Shown: positions 1 through 12,401, numbered from the stretch's first letter. The stretch: DNA of 64,000 nt from Hydractinia symbiolongicarpus (GCF_029227915.1 NC_079883.1:14446001-14510000), one strand, 5' to 3'. Translations and numbers: made by a program. The notes: a model not told the origin generated them from the letters alone.

Positions 1-3000
1 TAAGGAACGTCATAAAAAAATTCAATAAATTGCAAATTACAGAAAATTTTCTTTGCTAAGAAATTTATATAACAAACTTGCACCCAGAATTTTTGAATTT
101 TTTTTTCATTAATTCAAAACGTTCTCTTAATTTATGACTTCTAGTTCTCTATAACGGAACTAAAATTGCGATTAGGCAAAATTATTTATTTTTATTTATT
201 TATAAAAATCAATCCGTAAAAGCAATGGACATAACATATATCGACAATGCACCAAAGCCACCTCGATCAAATAAAATTAATTTTATACTTCGGTCGCAAG
301 AAATAGTGGGAAAAAAGTGTAAGAAGGATCCCCTAGAAAATAGTGCAAGCTTTTGGTATTAGACCCTTCGGTAGTTTTTTGGATACAAAGCTTGAATATA
401 AAGTACTTTTGAATTTTTCATAAACAACAAGAGAAGGGTAAGTAATAATAATACGGGTAATAATTGCAGATCATGAGTAGGTATCGAATAATTACAAACA
501 CTGATAAGCGCTAACTAGCTACTTCCTCGAATATTTATCTTGAATAATAAAGCGAAAAAAGTTGTTTACATTATCTTGTGAAAACAACTCTCTTAATGTT
601 GCCTTAACAACAAAACAAAATGTTTGTCTGGAGCCACTTTTATTGTTATTACCGTCTCTTACATTCTGCTATCCGTCACTATAATATCTTAGTATTGTAT
701 TCTGATTGACAGTTCAAAGATATAACAAAAGAAATTGTTTAGTGCTTTTCCGCATTGTCAACAGCGTTTCTATGGGTCCGTAGCAACTGTGGCAGTAGAG
801 AAGATAATCCCCCCTCCCAAAATTTTGAAAATATAAAATACACATTACTCCTTCTCTGTAATTATATCTACAATGAGAGTTTGTACTACATAAATTGCAT
901 CGTCTTTAGTTAAACATTGCTATATCATTAATACCCGAAACAATTTTGCTTCCTGTGGCCCTGCACCTTATTTTCTTGAACAAATCTTATATAAAAATTA
1001 AACTTCTCAGTGTCCTCTTCATTTGACAGAACATAAAAGAGTTGTCTTTACTACGTCAAATCAGAAAGACAATTGCGATAAGAAGCATTGAAGTGTTTAT
1101 TTCAAAAGGAGTTTTTTAAAATAAATCTTTTTCTAGGCGGTTTTTACTTACTGTAGAGCTCTTTATGCGTTAAAAATGACTTCACTTGATAAACCACAAT
1201 GACTAGATTTAGTTAAAACAATAACAATATAAAGTTTTTTAAATATTGACACCCTTTGCCAAACGTTTGTTGAATTTGTGCGACGTGATATCGTGATGAA
1301 AAATTAAATATTTCATAAGGTAATCAAGAAGCACTTAAAAGATGTTTAAATTTGCTAAGATCTTGGAGGAAAGAATAAGAGTATTCTTTCCTCCAAGCTA
1401 AGATGAAGTCGAAAAGTGATATCAGTTTTATGCTAAATTATTAATACCTTAAAACTTATAGACACCTTTTTATTTGTCGTAGTATTTTGATTATATATTT
1501 CGAACAATGTACAGGCGCACTCATTCCTGTAGTGTGCTTCCAGACAGCCTGCATTAATTTAAATACTGTCGATTTACCCCGTATGGTCATGCTTTTTTAC
1601 CCACAAGAATATGTTGATGTGTAAAAAAGTCCAAAAGTTCAATAAAATTTTGTAAACATTAGCAGGTCATCTATAAGTACGACGAACTACATTTAATAGT
1701 TCTTTTCGACTATTATTTATAAAGAAGAGGAATGGAAAGAAGGTTCGTTCACTGGTCCTAGTATAATATGGAGATTTCTTAACAAGATATTTTGTAGTTA
1801 GTAATTGAGTTGTTGTTATTGTTGCCGTTATTGTTTTTGCGTTGTTATGGTTACAGATGAACGTCAATGTTATTACCAGCTGTCGACTAGCTGTCGATAA
1901 AGATGTTATCTTTATTTTCAATACGTATCCAATTAAACAATGAGTTTCTTTAAGTCAATTAAGTGAGAAGCTGTTTTCCTATATAAGTTGCAATGTGGTC
2001 CACATGACGTACACCGCATGGTTAAAAAGAATGTTTGCATTCCAGCCTTGGAAGGAAAATACCACCTGCTACCAAGATTTCATTTTAATGGGATTTAAAT
2101 CTTGCATTTATTAAGCATTCTCATTACGCACGTGATTTTGAAAGTGATTATTCCATCATATTTCTGTGAACTCTTTGACTTGTGAACCTCTTAAACTTTT
2201 TTTAATTATCCATAAAATTGGACTCAAAACTTTGTCCTTGTGCAACCAAAACACGAAAATTAAAGAATATAGCTTTCTATATCATGAAATAATTAAATCT
2301 ATTTTTAATATATACAGAATTTTCATAGGTTTATATATATAAGTTCAAAATTGACATAAAGATTCTTTAATTTTTTTATGTCAAAAATGTATAAATTATT
2401 AAGAATTGCAAAATATCAAAATATAATACATAATGTGAATAAATTCTAACGAGGACATAGCTTCTTGAAATACATAATAATCTTATCTTAAATTCCATTT
2501 GGTTGCTGTTGACAGCGCTATCATTGAGGCGTCGAAGAAATTTTTAAGAGATTAAGATTTCTGATATAAAGAAGATCAATTAAAAAGAACTTCAAAAAAC
2601 ACACAAAAGTATCTAACCTTTTCATATTTCATCTCTACAACAATGTTGAACCCTCAAAAAAAAAGTTCTTCTTCCTTTAGTAGCCCAGAGACTGTTGAAA
2701 AGCTTATAAAATTGGTTTCTTTTTGTTCTTGATATACGAGTACTTAAAAATGTCATTAATCTAATGATCTGTTTTAAATATTCCATTAATAAACTCGTTA
2801 AGAAATTGTTTAACGAGCAAATAATTTCAAATGTATTGCAAATACGGGATGCTTAAACAAAGACATATTGACGTCAGCTAGACCACTAATGCATAAAACG
2901 TCGTTAATAATTACAAATTAATTTCTCTCGTTTTCTCTAACACCTTTTTTTAAATCATCATCATCATAAACAGAAAGACAATATAAAACGTTAGGTGAAG

Positions 3001-3185
3001 TATACGACACAGGTAGAGCAATTAGGTGGAAAAGTTTTTCCTGTAATCTGTTGGAGGAAATACATCATATAGAGGATGTATCTAATCTTATGACAGGAAC
3101 TCATTGAGGGCAAGCACATTTGTGGACGCCCCATATAGAAGTTATTACTTCCTTTGAATGTTGTGCTTTTTATCTGCACAGAAGC
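1..3185. other. Gene-poor AT-rich stretch
   Basis: I see no convincing coding exon here. The open frames are short, of low complexity and match no family I recognise. The only clear structure is the hairpin at 1,362-1,397, listed separately. Confidence 0.6.
1362..1397. repeat. Perfect 16-bp inverted repeat (hairpin)
   Basis: The arms at 1,362-1,377 (CTTGGAGGAAAGAATA) and 1,382-1,397 are exact reverse complements around a 4-nt loop. It stands alone in AT-rich intergenic DNA with no coding frame. It could be a short fold-back element or a small-RNA precursor; the sequence alone does not decide. Confidence 0.85.
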
Positions 3186-3293
3186 TTTTCCAATTGTCAC
3201 CCATTGTCTCTGTTTTCCAATTGTCACCCAATGTCTTTGTTTTCCAAATGTCATCCAATGTCTTTGTTTTCCAATTGACACTCAATGTTATTT
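3186..3293. repeat. 27-bp tandem repeat, 4 copies
   Basis: Four head-to-tail units begin at 3,186, 3,213, 3,240 and 3,267, each close to TTTTCCAATTGTCACCCAAT followed by GTCTTTG. The period is a multiple of three, so a frame stays open across the array. The predicted peptide is only the repeat and looks non-coding. Confidence 0.85.
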
Positions 3294-3320
3294 TATTTCA
3301 TTCTTCTTTTATTATTTGCT

Positions 3321-3326
3321 TTTTTA
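3321..3326 (-). promoter_or_regulatory. Candidate poly(A) signal for the Rho gene
   Basis: On the minus strand this reads AATAAA about 330 nt past the Rho stop codon. It is the nearest canonical hexamer I found. The assignment is tentative. Confidence 0.35.
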
Positions 3327-3652
3327 TTGCCATTCGATTGATTTTGTATTTCTTCGTATCAACTTGATTAGTTCATGTCATTTTCCAAAAAGAAGCTACT
3401 TAGTATTTCCTTGTAAATTTCCTGTTATGACAGGACGTCCTTTTAAAATCAACCAGGAGACAACGTGCTGGCTCGTTCTTTTAAAGGACTCTTATTGTTC
3501 CATTAGAAGTACTGATGCTTTCCGATACTCCGGAAATTATTTCAGATCAACCAGCAAGCGCATGTTGGCTCGATTTCCTTCTAATGGTATGTTGTCTTAG
3601 CTCCGCGGTGTCTTGATGATTCCTTCCATCCTCTTTGGAAAACTTTTTGTGA

Positions 3653-4273
3653 TTACAAGAAATTACATCGAAGCTGTCGCATTTTCTTTAGTTTTTTGTT
3701 TTCTTTTTTTCGTATAATGGTAGATCTAGTTGCGGCTTCAAATACTGCATCGACGTTCACGTTATTTAACGCTGAGCATTCGACGTAAGCAGCCGCTTTG
3801 ACGAGTTCTGCCATTTGCTTTCCTTCATCTGATGTTACTGGCTTTTGTTTTAAACGATCTAATTTTGTTATTGTCTCCAAATCATTTCTCAAGTCCACTT
3901 TATTGCATACTAAAACAACAGGAATGCTCGGACAAAAATGTCGTACCTCCGGTATCCATTTGTCGTAAGCATTAAAGAGACTGTCTGGTGAGTCGGCTGA
4001 AAAACAAACTAATAACACGTCAGTGTCGGGATATGATAGTGGACGTAAACGATCATAGGCGTCTTGACCAGCGGTGTCGTACAACGCAAGCTCAAAAGAT
4101 ATGCCGTCGACTTTCAAGTCCGTCACGTACGTCTCAAATACTGTCGGAATGTACGACTTTGGTAGCTCTTGATAGATAAAAGACATCAATAAGCACGTCT
4201 TTCCACAACCGCCATCTCCAACGACGACAATTTTTTTTCGGATTTCTCCGTCAACAAAATCTTGGGAAACCAT
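3653..4273 (-). CDS. Rho-family small GTPase, intronless
   Basis: A complete 206-residue Rho GTPase in one exon. It would act as a membrane-anchored GTP switch controlling actin and morphology. The P-loop GDGGCGKT is at residues 19-26, the switch I/effector segment with YIPTVFETY at 41-49, DTAGQ at 66-70, the guanine-specificity motif CNKVD at 123-127 and a Rho-type insert at about 133-150. A polybasic stretch precedes a C-terminal CNFL CaaX box; a final Leu usually predicts geranylgeranylation. The ATG context is strong (A at -3, G at +4) and the length suits the family. The G5 region reads ECSALN, where Rho proteins normally have SAK, so a base-contacting lysine is replaced. No intron interrupts it, so it may be an old retrocopy or a member of an intronless expansion. 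It is closest to RhoA/B/C-like proteins, but I do not assign an orthologue. Confidence 0.93.
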   Translation of the reverse strand: MVSQDFVDGEIRKKIVVVGDGGCGKTCLLMSFIYQELPKSYIPTVFETYVTDLKVDGISFELALYDTAGQDAYDRLRPLSYPDTDVLLVCFSADSPDSLFNAYDKWIPEVRHFCPSIPVVLVCNKVDLRNDLETITKLDRLKQKPVTSDEGKQMAELVKAAAYVECSALNNVNVDAVFEAATRSTIIRKKENKKLKKMRQLRCNFL

Positions 4274-4356
4274 TGTGAATAAATTTCAAGAAAAATAAAT
4301 TTAGTTGTTTGACGTTTGACTGCTTTTTATCGAATGCAAAATGGAATGTCGTTTCG

Positions 4357-4362
4357 TTTATA
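4357..4362 (-). promoter_or_regulatory. TATA box of the Rho gene
   Basis: The minus strand reads CTATATAAAC here, about 85-95 nt upstream of the Rho ATG. A TTTTGCAT octamer-like site lies between the two. The spacing fits a TATA-driven promoter with a short 5' UTR. Confidence 0.5.
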
Positions 4363-4365
4363 TAG

Positions 4366-6329
4366 CAACAAAAAAGGTAATTAATCACCGCCTCCTCTAA
4401 ACCAGATTTAATTATCTAATTAGTGCTTTTTTAATGGGTTTTAATTTCATGTCAATGTCTCAATCAACTTCTGTCATGAGACTCGCATTTACACGAATTA
4501 TAAATGTAATTGTAGCGAAAACAAGATTTTTGAAAACAATTTGAAAAGATTTAACAAAACAATGGAAAGGAATATCAGTATTTTCTGTAATTTTTCATTA
4601 CGAATCACAATATTTTACATTCTGATAGAAGTTGATTTCGCAATAATTATAATACTAGTATTGTACGCAACTTAACGGGATTTCTTTCACAATGGTATAG
4701 CTTAAGGTATTAACAATATTGGAATGCTATATACCTTTCTGATATGATTGAACAACAATTTTGTAACGATCACAATCGTCTTAAATATTGCAAGCTGTTG
4801 ATTCTTTTACTTGCTCAGTCGAAAAAAAGAACTACTGATTAGACTGCTTTTAGATAACAAAATAAGAAGATTTTGTAGCTGTGAATTTTAGACATACTCA
4901 CAGGCAGGAAACTTCTCAGGGCATTTTGTTTTTATGGCGAGCTTACAGTGTCCCGTAATAACAGGTTAAGGCAAGACATGGTGTCCCAGGAACGAGAATG
5001 CACTACAAGAAAACGCAAAAAAAATGTTTGTATGTGATTTACCTAAGTTTTTCATTTTCAAATGTTTTAGACACAATAGTTTCTTTTTTTTCCAAGAAAA
5101 AAAATTCTTAATTTTTACGTTTTTTTCACTCTAAGGATAATAATTTGAAAGAAAAGAACTTCCATTCAATAAAGAAAAATTTCCGTCAATAGGAACAGGT
5201 ATTCTCCGTATTATATACAACATTCAAAAGACAGGATATTAAGAACAGCCGATTCTTTTTGTATATCCGTTGTTTACTTTTTAAACCAACCCTTATAAAA
5301 TTCCTTTTTTTCTTCAAAAAATCAAAAATTGCACGCAGAAGGAAAAGTGAAAGAAAAAGTTGTCTGTTTTTATGAACTATTATTACACGTTAATATGCAT
5401 TATCTGATCTATAAAACTCGAGGTTATTTTCGGTTTTTTTTGTGTTTTGCTAACCAAAATAACACAAACAAAAGTGACTAAGAAATGTTAAGCTTTCTTT
5501 ACCCTTTCAACAGTGAAAAAGACAATAGAATCCTGGAACGTAGTCTGTTGTAACCGACTGAATCTGCGACGCGAAATTTAAGAACGCAAAAAAATCTTCA
5601 ATGCGCGAAAATTAATGTTTGTGAAAAAAAATTCCGGTCAAGAATGGTTTAATTTAGTTTCAACTTTTTAATAAGATAAACGATTAAATTAACTTTTGAT
5701 GATTCGCGAAAATTTGTATTAGAAGTATTTTTTAATACGGCTTATTCGCGAAAATTTATGTTGACAAAAGCAAACGTTTCGGTCCGCAAAAGTTTGCACA
5801 TAAAGTAATTAATGCAAATTAATTTATGCATAATTAATTCTGAACAAAAATGACGTGAAACAAAACTGGAACTGAAACAAAACAATCCTTAGCAAAGTTT
5901 CCACTTCACTAAAACTCATCAAGGCGAAATTAACATAAAAGTTAATCCTTTATAATGAGAAACCACCACGAGTAATGGTTGTGGAAAAAACGAAACAAAG
6001 AATATAATTGTAGCGTATTTGCGGTTGTGTATAATTTGAAAATCACTTCCATACCAAATATGAATGATTCCGTTTGTTGTGATAGCTGCGTAGGAACAAA
6101 ATATTTATGTGTCATGCCGTTTTGATTTTTTGTTCAATTGAGTAGGAGTGTTTCGCTGGTTTTGTATTTCCGCTTCTTTTAATCGATTCTTAATGGTAAG
6201 GTAATGGTAAGCAAAAACAATTTGAAGGGGATTGGATTTGCTACACCCATTCATTGACAGACTTTTCTAAAGTACTGAATTTCCCGCTTGTTGTCATGGA
6301 TTCTTCCAGTCTTGTACGAAGAGGACATG
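4366..6329. other. Intergenic DNA with GCGAAAATT-type repeat debris
   Basis: No gene is evident. Between about 5,560 and 5,830 the sequence repeatedly carries GCGAAAATT-like words (for example near 5,600, 5,705 and 5,750), similar in style to the block at 62.9-63.3 kb. This suggests copies of one dispersed element. Confidence 0.4.
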
Positions 6330-6350
6330 GAGAGAGAGAGAGAGAGAGAG
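6330..6350. repeat. GA microsatellite
   Basis: About ten GA dinucleotide units in intergenic DNA. Confidence 0.9.
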
Positions 6351-6683
6351 TTCATCTTAATTTCGTGGATATGTTTAATTTTTATGAACGTTTTGAAATA
6401 TTTCTGCAAATTATTTATACTTACTTTAATTAAAAACTTCCTTTCCAGTCTTCTGCGCTCTCAATAACTAAAGCGCTTTTAAAAACCTCAAAAGGACGAG
6501 CTGAGCTAGAGGTTGTAAACTTGCATATATTAAGACACACATGGGCTTTATAATTAAACACATTTAACACAGATGTCAAAAGGCTTTCCTTCTTGGTTGA
6601 TCGTTGATAACTTTAAAGAAAAATTACATAATATATTATTAATCTTTTTAAGTATAATTAACATTAAAAATGTGTTGTGATCA

Positions 6684-6968
6684 ACAATTATTATTATTAT
6701 TGAAATTATTTACTCAGTTCCTTTGGTACTGCTTTCCAAGAGGGTCCTGTGAAGGGGGTCCTAGTGCATTTAAAGCTCCCATTTGAGCTACGAAAGTCGT
6801 GCAAGCACAGCAATCGCTCAACTGGACAACCGCCTAAGATATCAATCCTATTCTCATGCTGAGCGCTAAGCAGAATGGATAGATTCACACTTTTATAGTC
6901 TGACTCGGCCGGATTTGAACCCACAACCTCCCGCACTGGAGGCAAACGCTCTACCATAAGGCTACCAG
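6684..6968 (-). mobile_element. tRNA-derived SINE
   Basis: Read on the minus strand, the first about 65 nt (6,903-6,968) resemble a tRNA: an A-box-like TGGTAGAGCG, an anticodon-loop-like CTCCAGT and a B box GGTTCAAATCC. Acceptor and T-stem pairing are imperfect, so this is not a functional tRNA. A roughly 200-bp body follows, ending in an AAT-repeat tail. A tRNA head, unrelated body and simple tail are the hallmark of a SINE. The body could contain one of the conserved SINE core domains known from eumetazoans, but I cannot confirm that by eye. Confidence 0.7.
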
Positions 6969-7206
6969 TCGAAAGAGAAAATAAGTTGCACAGGGATCCA
7001 ACTTTGTCTGCAGTACATTTTGTTATCCTGTATGTAATGAAAAAACGAAGAAATTCAGCTGTGACAAAGTTTCTGATAATGTATTACTTTAGGGGGTTAC
7101 CTAAGAATTAATATTAGAATAGGGTAACTTATTTTAATATCAAGAGCTAAGGAGATTCTCAGTTCATGTTGCTCTATGGGCGCTGTAATGACGAGCGAGG
7201 GTTGCA

Positions 7207-7240
7207 CCCCAGAGCTCTTTTAGCTCAAAGAGCTCTGGGG
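7207..7240. repeat. Hairpin repeat with CCCCAGAGCTCTTT arms, copy 1
   Basis: Perfect 14-bp arms at 7,207-7,220 and 7,227-7,240 surround a 6-nt loop and are followed by TCGAGAAT. The same arms and 3' flank recur at 18,127-18,186. Confidence 0.85.
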
Positions 7241-8083
7241 TCGAGAATGAGGGTTGCACGCACGAACGTCTCATTGTTTTTTTTTAAGATTGCACTGTCC
7301 TTGGTAAAAATTAAAGCTTTTGTTGGAGACAATCTCAACATTTGGAATACAAGAAAACAAACAGGAAATTATCCCCCTCTCTATCTCAATAATGAAGATT
7401 TGGAATGGTAACTAACACAACGCATTAAAGTAGTGGTAGAAAAATAAATTCGCTTAACAGAGCTTCAGAGCTTCATGCAAAACCTGACAAGCCCTTTAAA
7501 TTGCTAAAATAATTGATTTATCTCAAAACATTTTCTATATGTATGTTGTTGTATATTGTATATTTTATTCTATGTGTAGTTGCGATTTTATTAAGAATAA
7601 TTTATATAACTTATATAACTGATACTTCTACTTTTTTGATACTTCTAAAAATATTTTATCGCCGATTAGCACTAAATTAGTTCGCACTTTGATACCTATT
7701 ATACTGTTTCCATAGCAGGTCAGCTACTGCAAGGTTGACAGCACACAGTATGCGCAATAGGTCAACAACATTTAGAAATTATAAATGTAAATGATTTTCC
7801 TTGGCCCTTCCTCATTGCATTAAATTAAAAAAAAAATCATTAAAATACGTATTAATTTGAAAACGTATCTTGTTCCCATTGCCAAGTCAACTGCATTATC
7901 AGAAAACAGGAAAGAAGTACTGGAAGTGAGACTGTACAACACAATGCCTAGTAATGGATTTTTATGAGTTTGATCCAACTTTTTCAACGTAGGTGTCAGT
8001 ACCCTTTCTTAAATTATAAAACAACCAATTAAAATTCGAAGGAAATAGACACTGTTCTTTTTAAACCTCCTTGTGGTATCGCA

Positions 8084-8215
8084 ATGGAATTATTCAGTCG
8101 AGATCCCAAAATATCTCCAGTGATATCGAGAGAGTGGGAGAGTAAAAAATTTAAATTACCCAGTAAAATACATTATATTTCCTTTGCGTTTGTGTTCTGT
8201 CAAATTGTAATTCTC
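8084..8215 (+). CDS. Possible orphan first exon
   Basis: An ATG in good context (G at -3, G at +4) opens a 44-codon stretch ending exactly at a strong donor, GTAAGTATA, at 8,216. The peptide is polar at first, then hydrophobic (residues about 30-44), as if entering a membrane segment. I found no partner exon downstream and do not recognise the protein. It may be a real 5' exon, a gene relic or chance. Confidence 0.2.
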
Positions 8216-8359
8216 GTAAGTATAAGAATTATAACTACTTTGCTCGGAAAAACTTTCTCAAAGTTAGAAATTTGCGAATTATACCGCATTAAATTAAAAT
8301 TATACACATTCTTTCAAGAAGACACCTTATATGTGTCTTATATAACATCACGGAATTAA

Positions 8360-9680
8360 CATCGCCTCGTGTAAATTAGATTAGAACAGAAATATTCAAA
8401 CTATTAAAGACTTTCGAAATATCAAGGTTTATTTTAATTAATGATGCTCCGAAAATTGCTGTGGTTGTCAACTCAAGTTTTAATCAACTTAATGTGCTAT
8501 GATATCCATGGTAACGCACAAGGCGTTTCTTGAAAGAATGACTGATATTTTTTGACGCAAGAGAACATGTTATTTTCGTTTACATCACAAATTTACGAAG
8601 TGCCTCATTTTTTTGTCATGTCTTAAATTTTCCTACCACAAATGGAAAATAGAGTGAAGCCGTCAAAAAGGGTCGGTATCTAAAGGAAACAATATACCAA
8701 AAATCAAGTGTTATTGGCCATGCTACAAATATTGGCTATGTTTCCTAAACTGCGACATAAAAATACATAAAAATATATTTTTCCGAAAGCCAGATAAACT
8801 TCCTATTGACTAGTGCTTTTTTTGTCATAATATAATAAACTGGAAAGACATTATCGAACATCTTTTTCAATTTGCTGACTCTCAAGTCTTCCGAATTTAT
8901 ATTAAAAAGTTGCATTTTATGCGTTCTCCGTTTTTACCATTGTAAATTAGACCACATATTTTCTTTTTCCATAGTAACTCACACTTTTCTTTTTAACTAT
9001 TTCTTTCGTACAGTTTTTCGAAGTTTGAAGCTCCTTGACAGCACAATTACTGCGTTAAGAAATGAGTTCTCAGTAATATACCACTGAACCATCAACTCAG
9101 GCGGATAAAGAATATAATTACACTCGTCCCGGAGGAGAGGAGTGTATTGGTTTCGGCTTGTGCGACCAAAAGTGACATGCGATCTGACCGAATATCGTAA
9201 CTTACCCGCTCCCCCGCGCCATAATTCTTCTTTTTTTCCGCGACCCTATTTCCCGCTTCTTATGATGTTGTGCGTGTCTTAACCCGTATTTTGCAGACCA
9301 CAGACCAGTCGTTTATGCATCGCTACCGCTGAAGTCGAAGCATGCGCACTGCCCGCTGAGAATCGAAGCACTCTTAGCTGTGTTTTCACATTTCTACGAA
9401 ATTCTTTTAAAAAATAGTAGCGGAATATAAATGAAGTATCGCTGGAATATTTATCTTGCTTTCATGCAATCTGCTATCTTGCTAGACTTACTGACCTACT
9501 GTTGTTGTACAAAGTGTGCCTAGTGTGTTGTTGTTCTGCAAAGTCTACATTCAATCACTGAAATTTAAAACTGCTAGATCGAGAAGACTTTCAATACCTG
9601 GGGAAGCTGCTTTAAGTACCAAGGTACGTCGTGCTGAATATTATTCATCAATCCATTGACTTAGTGTATTATTTCATTTC
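8360..9680. other. Intergenic DNA; locally GC-richer block upstream of the 2A relic
   Basis: No gene is evident. From about 9,115 to 9,400 the base composition is noticeably more GC-rich than its surroundings and may be the 5' untranslated part of the mobile element that follows. Confidence 0.3.
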
Positions 9681-9686
9681 ATGTAA

Positions 9687-10573
9687 CTAGCTAATTATGT
9701 TTTTCTGCCATGTTTTTACGATATCTTCTTTCTTGCACAAACTTCTATTATTATTTTTTTGTGCGGGGATATTGAATCTAATCCAGGTCCGGCTTACCAT
9801 ATTAAATCAGTTAATGGGTCATTTAATCAAGGCGACAAAAAGTTTGTTGAAACTGCTGGTATTCAGTGTATGTGCAATGCTCTTCTAGCTATATGTTGAT
9901 CCCAACTCAAAAGAATTTCTTTTTGAATATCATTTGATTTAGTCATTTGATTTAGATAACATCTTAGAACATGGTGATGCTAATTTTAAGCAGTCAAGTT
10001 TCAACAGATCCTTGGCATGTTATGAGTTACCAACATCAATATTGATCGTTTTCAAATTGCTATAAGTTCCCTGAGTATTACGTCAGCTCTTTTGGGTGAT
10101 GAACATTACTTCTTAGCTCATGGAGAAATGAATTCAGAAACAGTTCATTGTGTTTTCGAAAGCATATATTGATTCATAATGTTCATGATAATCCTGGGGT
10201 CAGTTCTTTTTTACTTCGCAAACCGTCCTTTTCATCTGATGTTCTTAATGTCATGGTTATTTACAGAAAAGTTAACAGTCATCTGCAGACATTTTACAAC
10301 ATGCTGTCAAGGAAAATTGCAAGTTCTGACATACATGTTATACTTAAAGATTTCAATATAAATGCCCAAGCTGACCAGCCAGAATTAGCAGATATCATGA
10401 ATGATTATACACAAATTGTACCAGGACCTACTCATCTAGCTGGTGCTATCCTTGATCATGTTTATGTGAAGAATAGCATTTTGTCGATGTACTGCATTAA
10501 TTGCTATGTCAAGTGTATACATTTCTCTGATCATAATGCTATCAAATTTAGCCTTTCAACGACACCACGCTGA
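9687..10573 (+). mobile_element. Relic with 2A peptide, C76-like cysteine protease and EEP endonuclease segments
   Basis: A hydrophobic run leads into CGDIESNPGP (9,762-9,791), a perfect 2A ribosome-skipping motif. In the same frame, up to about 9,890, follows GSFNQGDKKF and TAGIQCMCNALLAICW, which looks like the N-terminal cysteine region of a papain-like (C76/OTU-type) protease. Further pieces in other frames include LDNILEHGD near 9,955. From 10,148 a continuous frame has the second half of an endonuclease/exonuclease/phosphatase domain: KDFNIN, ILDHVY and FSDHNAI carry the expected Asp and His residues. The domain lacks its N-terminal half and the protease is frameshifted, so this copy is dead. 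2A motifs are known in APE-type non-LTR retrotransposons; Helentrons also carry EEP and protease modules. I cannot choose between these families. Confidence 0.6.
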
Positions 10574-10787
10574 CAAACTGAAAGCCATATTTTGAATAAT
10601 CAACTTTGCAGCCACTTTTATAGAGTTACGATGATGATATCATCCTGTTAGCATATTTTAAATATATATTAATATTTATTGTATTAAATATAACATTAAA
10701 AACACATGGTGTTGTATCAAATTTTTGATTCTTTTCAAATCTTCTTCAGTGTATACACAAGGAAAACCAGATTCGCCCATGTGTGTA

Positions 10788-10910
<123 letters not shown>

Positions 10911-11496
10911 TCACTGAAGTTAATCAACCACCAAAATCACATTGTTCTACTATCAACAAGATGGTTGTCTACAATATGAACTTCTTCTCATGTTCTGTTA
11001 TTTTGGATTAGGTTTTTCAAAGAATGTTGGTGTGCTGTATTACACCTAAAACTGTTCAACCTCATTCGTTTGAAAGTAATTGCAATCATCAGCGCAAGTA
11101 TATCACACCAATGACCTCACAACTATTTGATGTCCAAGTCGTCATATTTTGATAAGCCATATCAATTATTTTGTAATAAAGTTTCCGACGAATGACCCTA
11201 TCTTGGTTAGAAAATATTTAGTTCATATTTACACTAAGATTAGCTTCATTTTTTTTTCATTGTTTTGCAATAATGAACCTCAAAAGTATTTTGTTGTTAT
11301 TTAAACCTATAAACTGCTGTAACGATACTTTTTCTTGTTTTGAAAATTGTTTGTTCTCATTCATAGCTTTTCTCTAATGCTTGTCATTTGCTACAACAGT
11401 CACGCGAGTGCAACTAAAGACTACACAGATCGTATGCAGCCTTTATATTCGTCTGAACCATCACGTGAGCATTAATCCATCAGGCAATCTAGAAAT

Positions 11497-11683
11497 CGCA
11501 TTACGTTCTATGCTGGGGCATATACGATGCACATGGCGACATGCCTAATCTTATAATAAAAAAGAACGCATTACGTTCCATGCTGGGACATATACGATTC
11601 ACATGCAGACTTGCCTAATCTTATAATGGAAAGAAAACGCATTACGTTCTATGCTGGGACATATACGATTGACATGCAGAATG
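11497..11683. repeat. 70-bp direct repeat, about 2.7 copies
   Basis: Units starting at 11,497, 11,567 and 11,638 each begin CGCATTACGTTC and share a GCTGGG(A/G)CATATACGATT core. The first two complete units end in GCCTAATCTTATAAT. The third unit breaks off. Confidence 0.85.
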
Positions 11684-12401
11684 TTATAGAACAATCTTGT
11701 GGAGCAGGTTGCTACTTCGTGAAAACGTCAGCGGAACAATGTTTGTATTAATTTTTTATGTATTAATGCATTATTCGAAACAATATTTATGACTCAAAAT
11801 TATTTGCGTACTAATCATGAAATTTATAATCGATTCGCGGATAAGTTTTCAAGTCTTGTGATTGGTTGATGCAATAAGTTACTCGCTTAATTATTTCTAT
11901 TGCCTAATCCATGACACATTGGTGTGAGAAAGTTTCGGGTATGCGCATTTTGTTTTGAAATTTCTCAAATCATTTTTCTTTCGAAAATCTCGATCACGAT
12001 ATGTCGTGAAAACAACGCATTGAAACGTTCTTAGCCTTAGGAAAGTGTAGCGCAAAGACAGCGGTGATGTATGGATAGTCGCCTCGGGGAAACGTAGTGT
12101 GAGACAGTTATGTGTGGATAGTCACGTGTTACGGAGACCGTGAGACCGTGCTTAACGAACCGCACAGCTGCGAAGCCGGTTTATGGGTATTTGAACGCGC
12201 GCTCTGAGCAATCTGAGGATATTGCGCAATATATATGATCGTCCGTCCGATGAACAAAACTTTTCATTTGGTAGTTGAACCCGCGCCCGCTGAACTACAG
12301 CCGTAAAGCTATATGTCCATTTAGCGATTTTGTCGCTATTTCGCAAAATATAAGTAAAAGAATACTCATGAACATGCACATATACAGAAACGACGAGTGT
12401 T
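11684..12401. other. Intergenic DNA with two B-box-like words
   Basis: No gene is seen. On the minus strand GCGGGTTCAACTACC (about 12,270-12,285) and GCGCGTTCAAATACCC (about 12,185-12,200) resemble tRNA B boxes. They may be remnants of a SINE duplicated in tandem; the evidence is weak. Confidence 0.3.

Noticed and set aside
1667-1921. 84-codon minus-strand frame
   Set aside because: Low-complexity Thr/Ile-rich peptide with no domain, in AT-rich DNA.
6903-6968. Functional tRNA-Trp (CCA) gene on the minus strand
   Set aside because: The anticodon loop fits, but acceptor and T stems have mismatches and an attached body and tail show that it is a SINE head.
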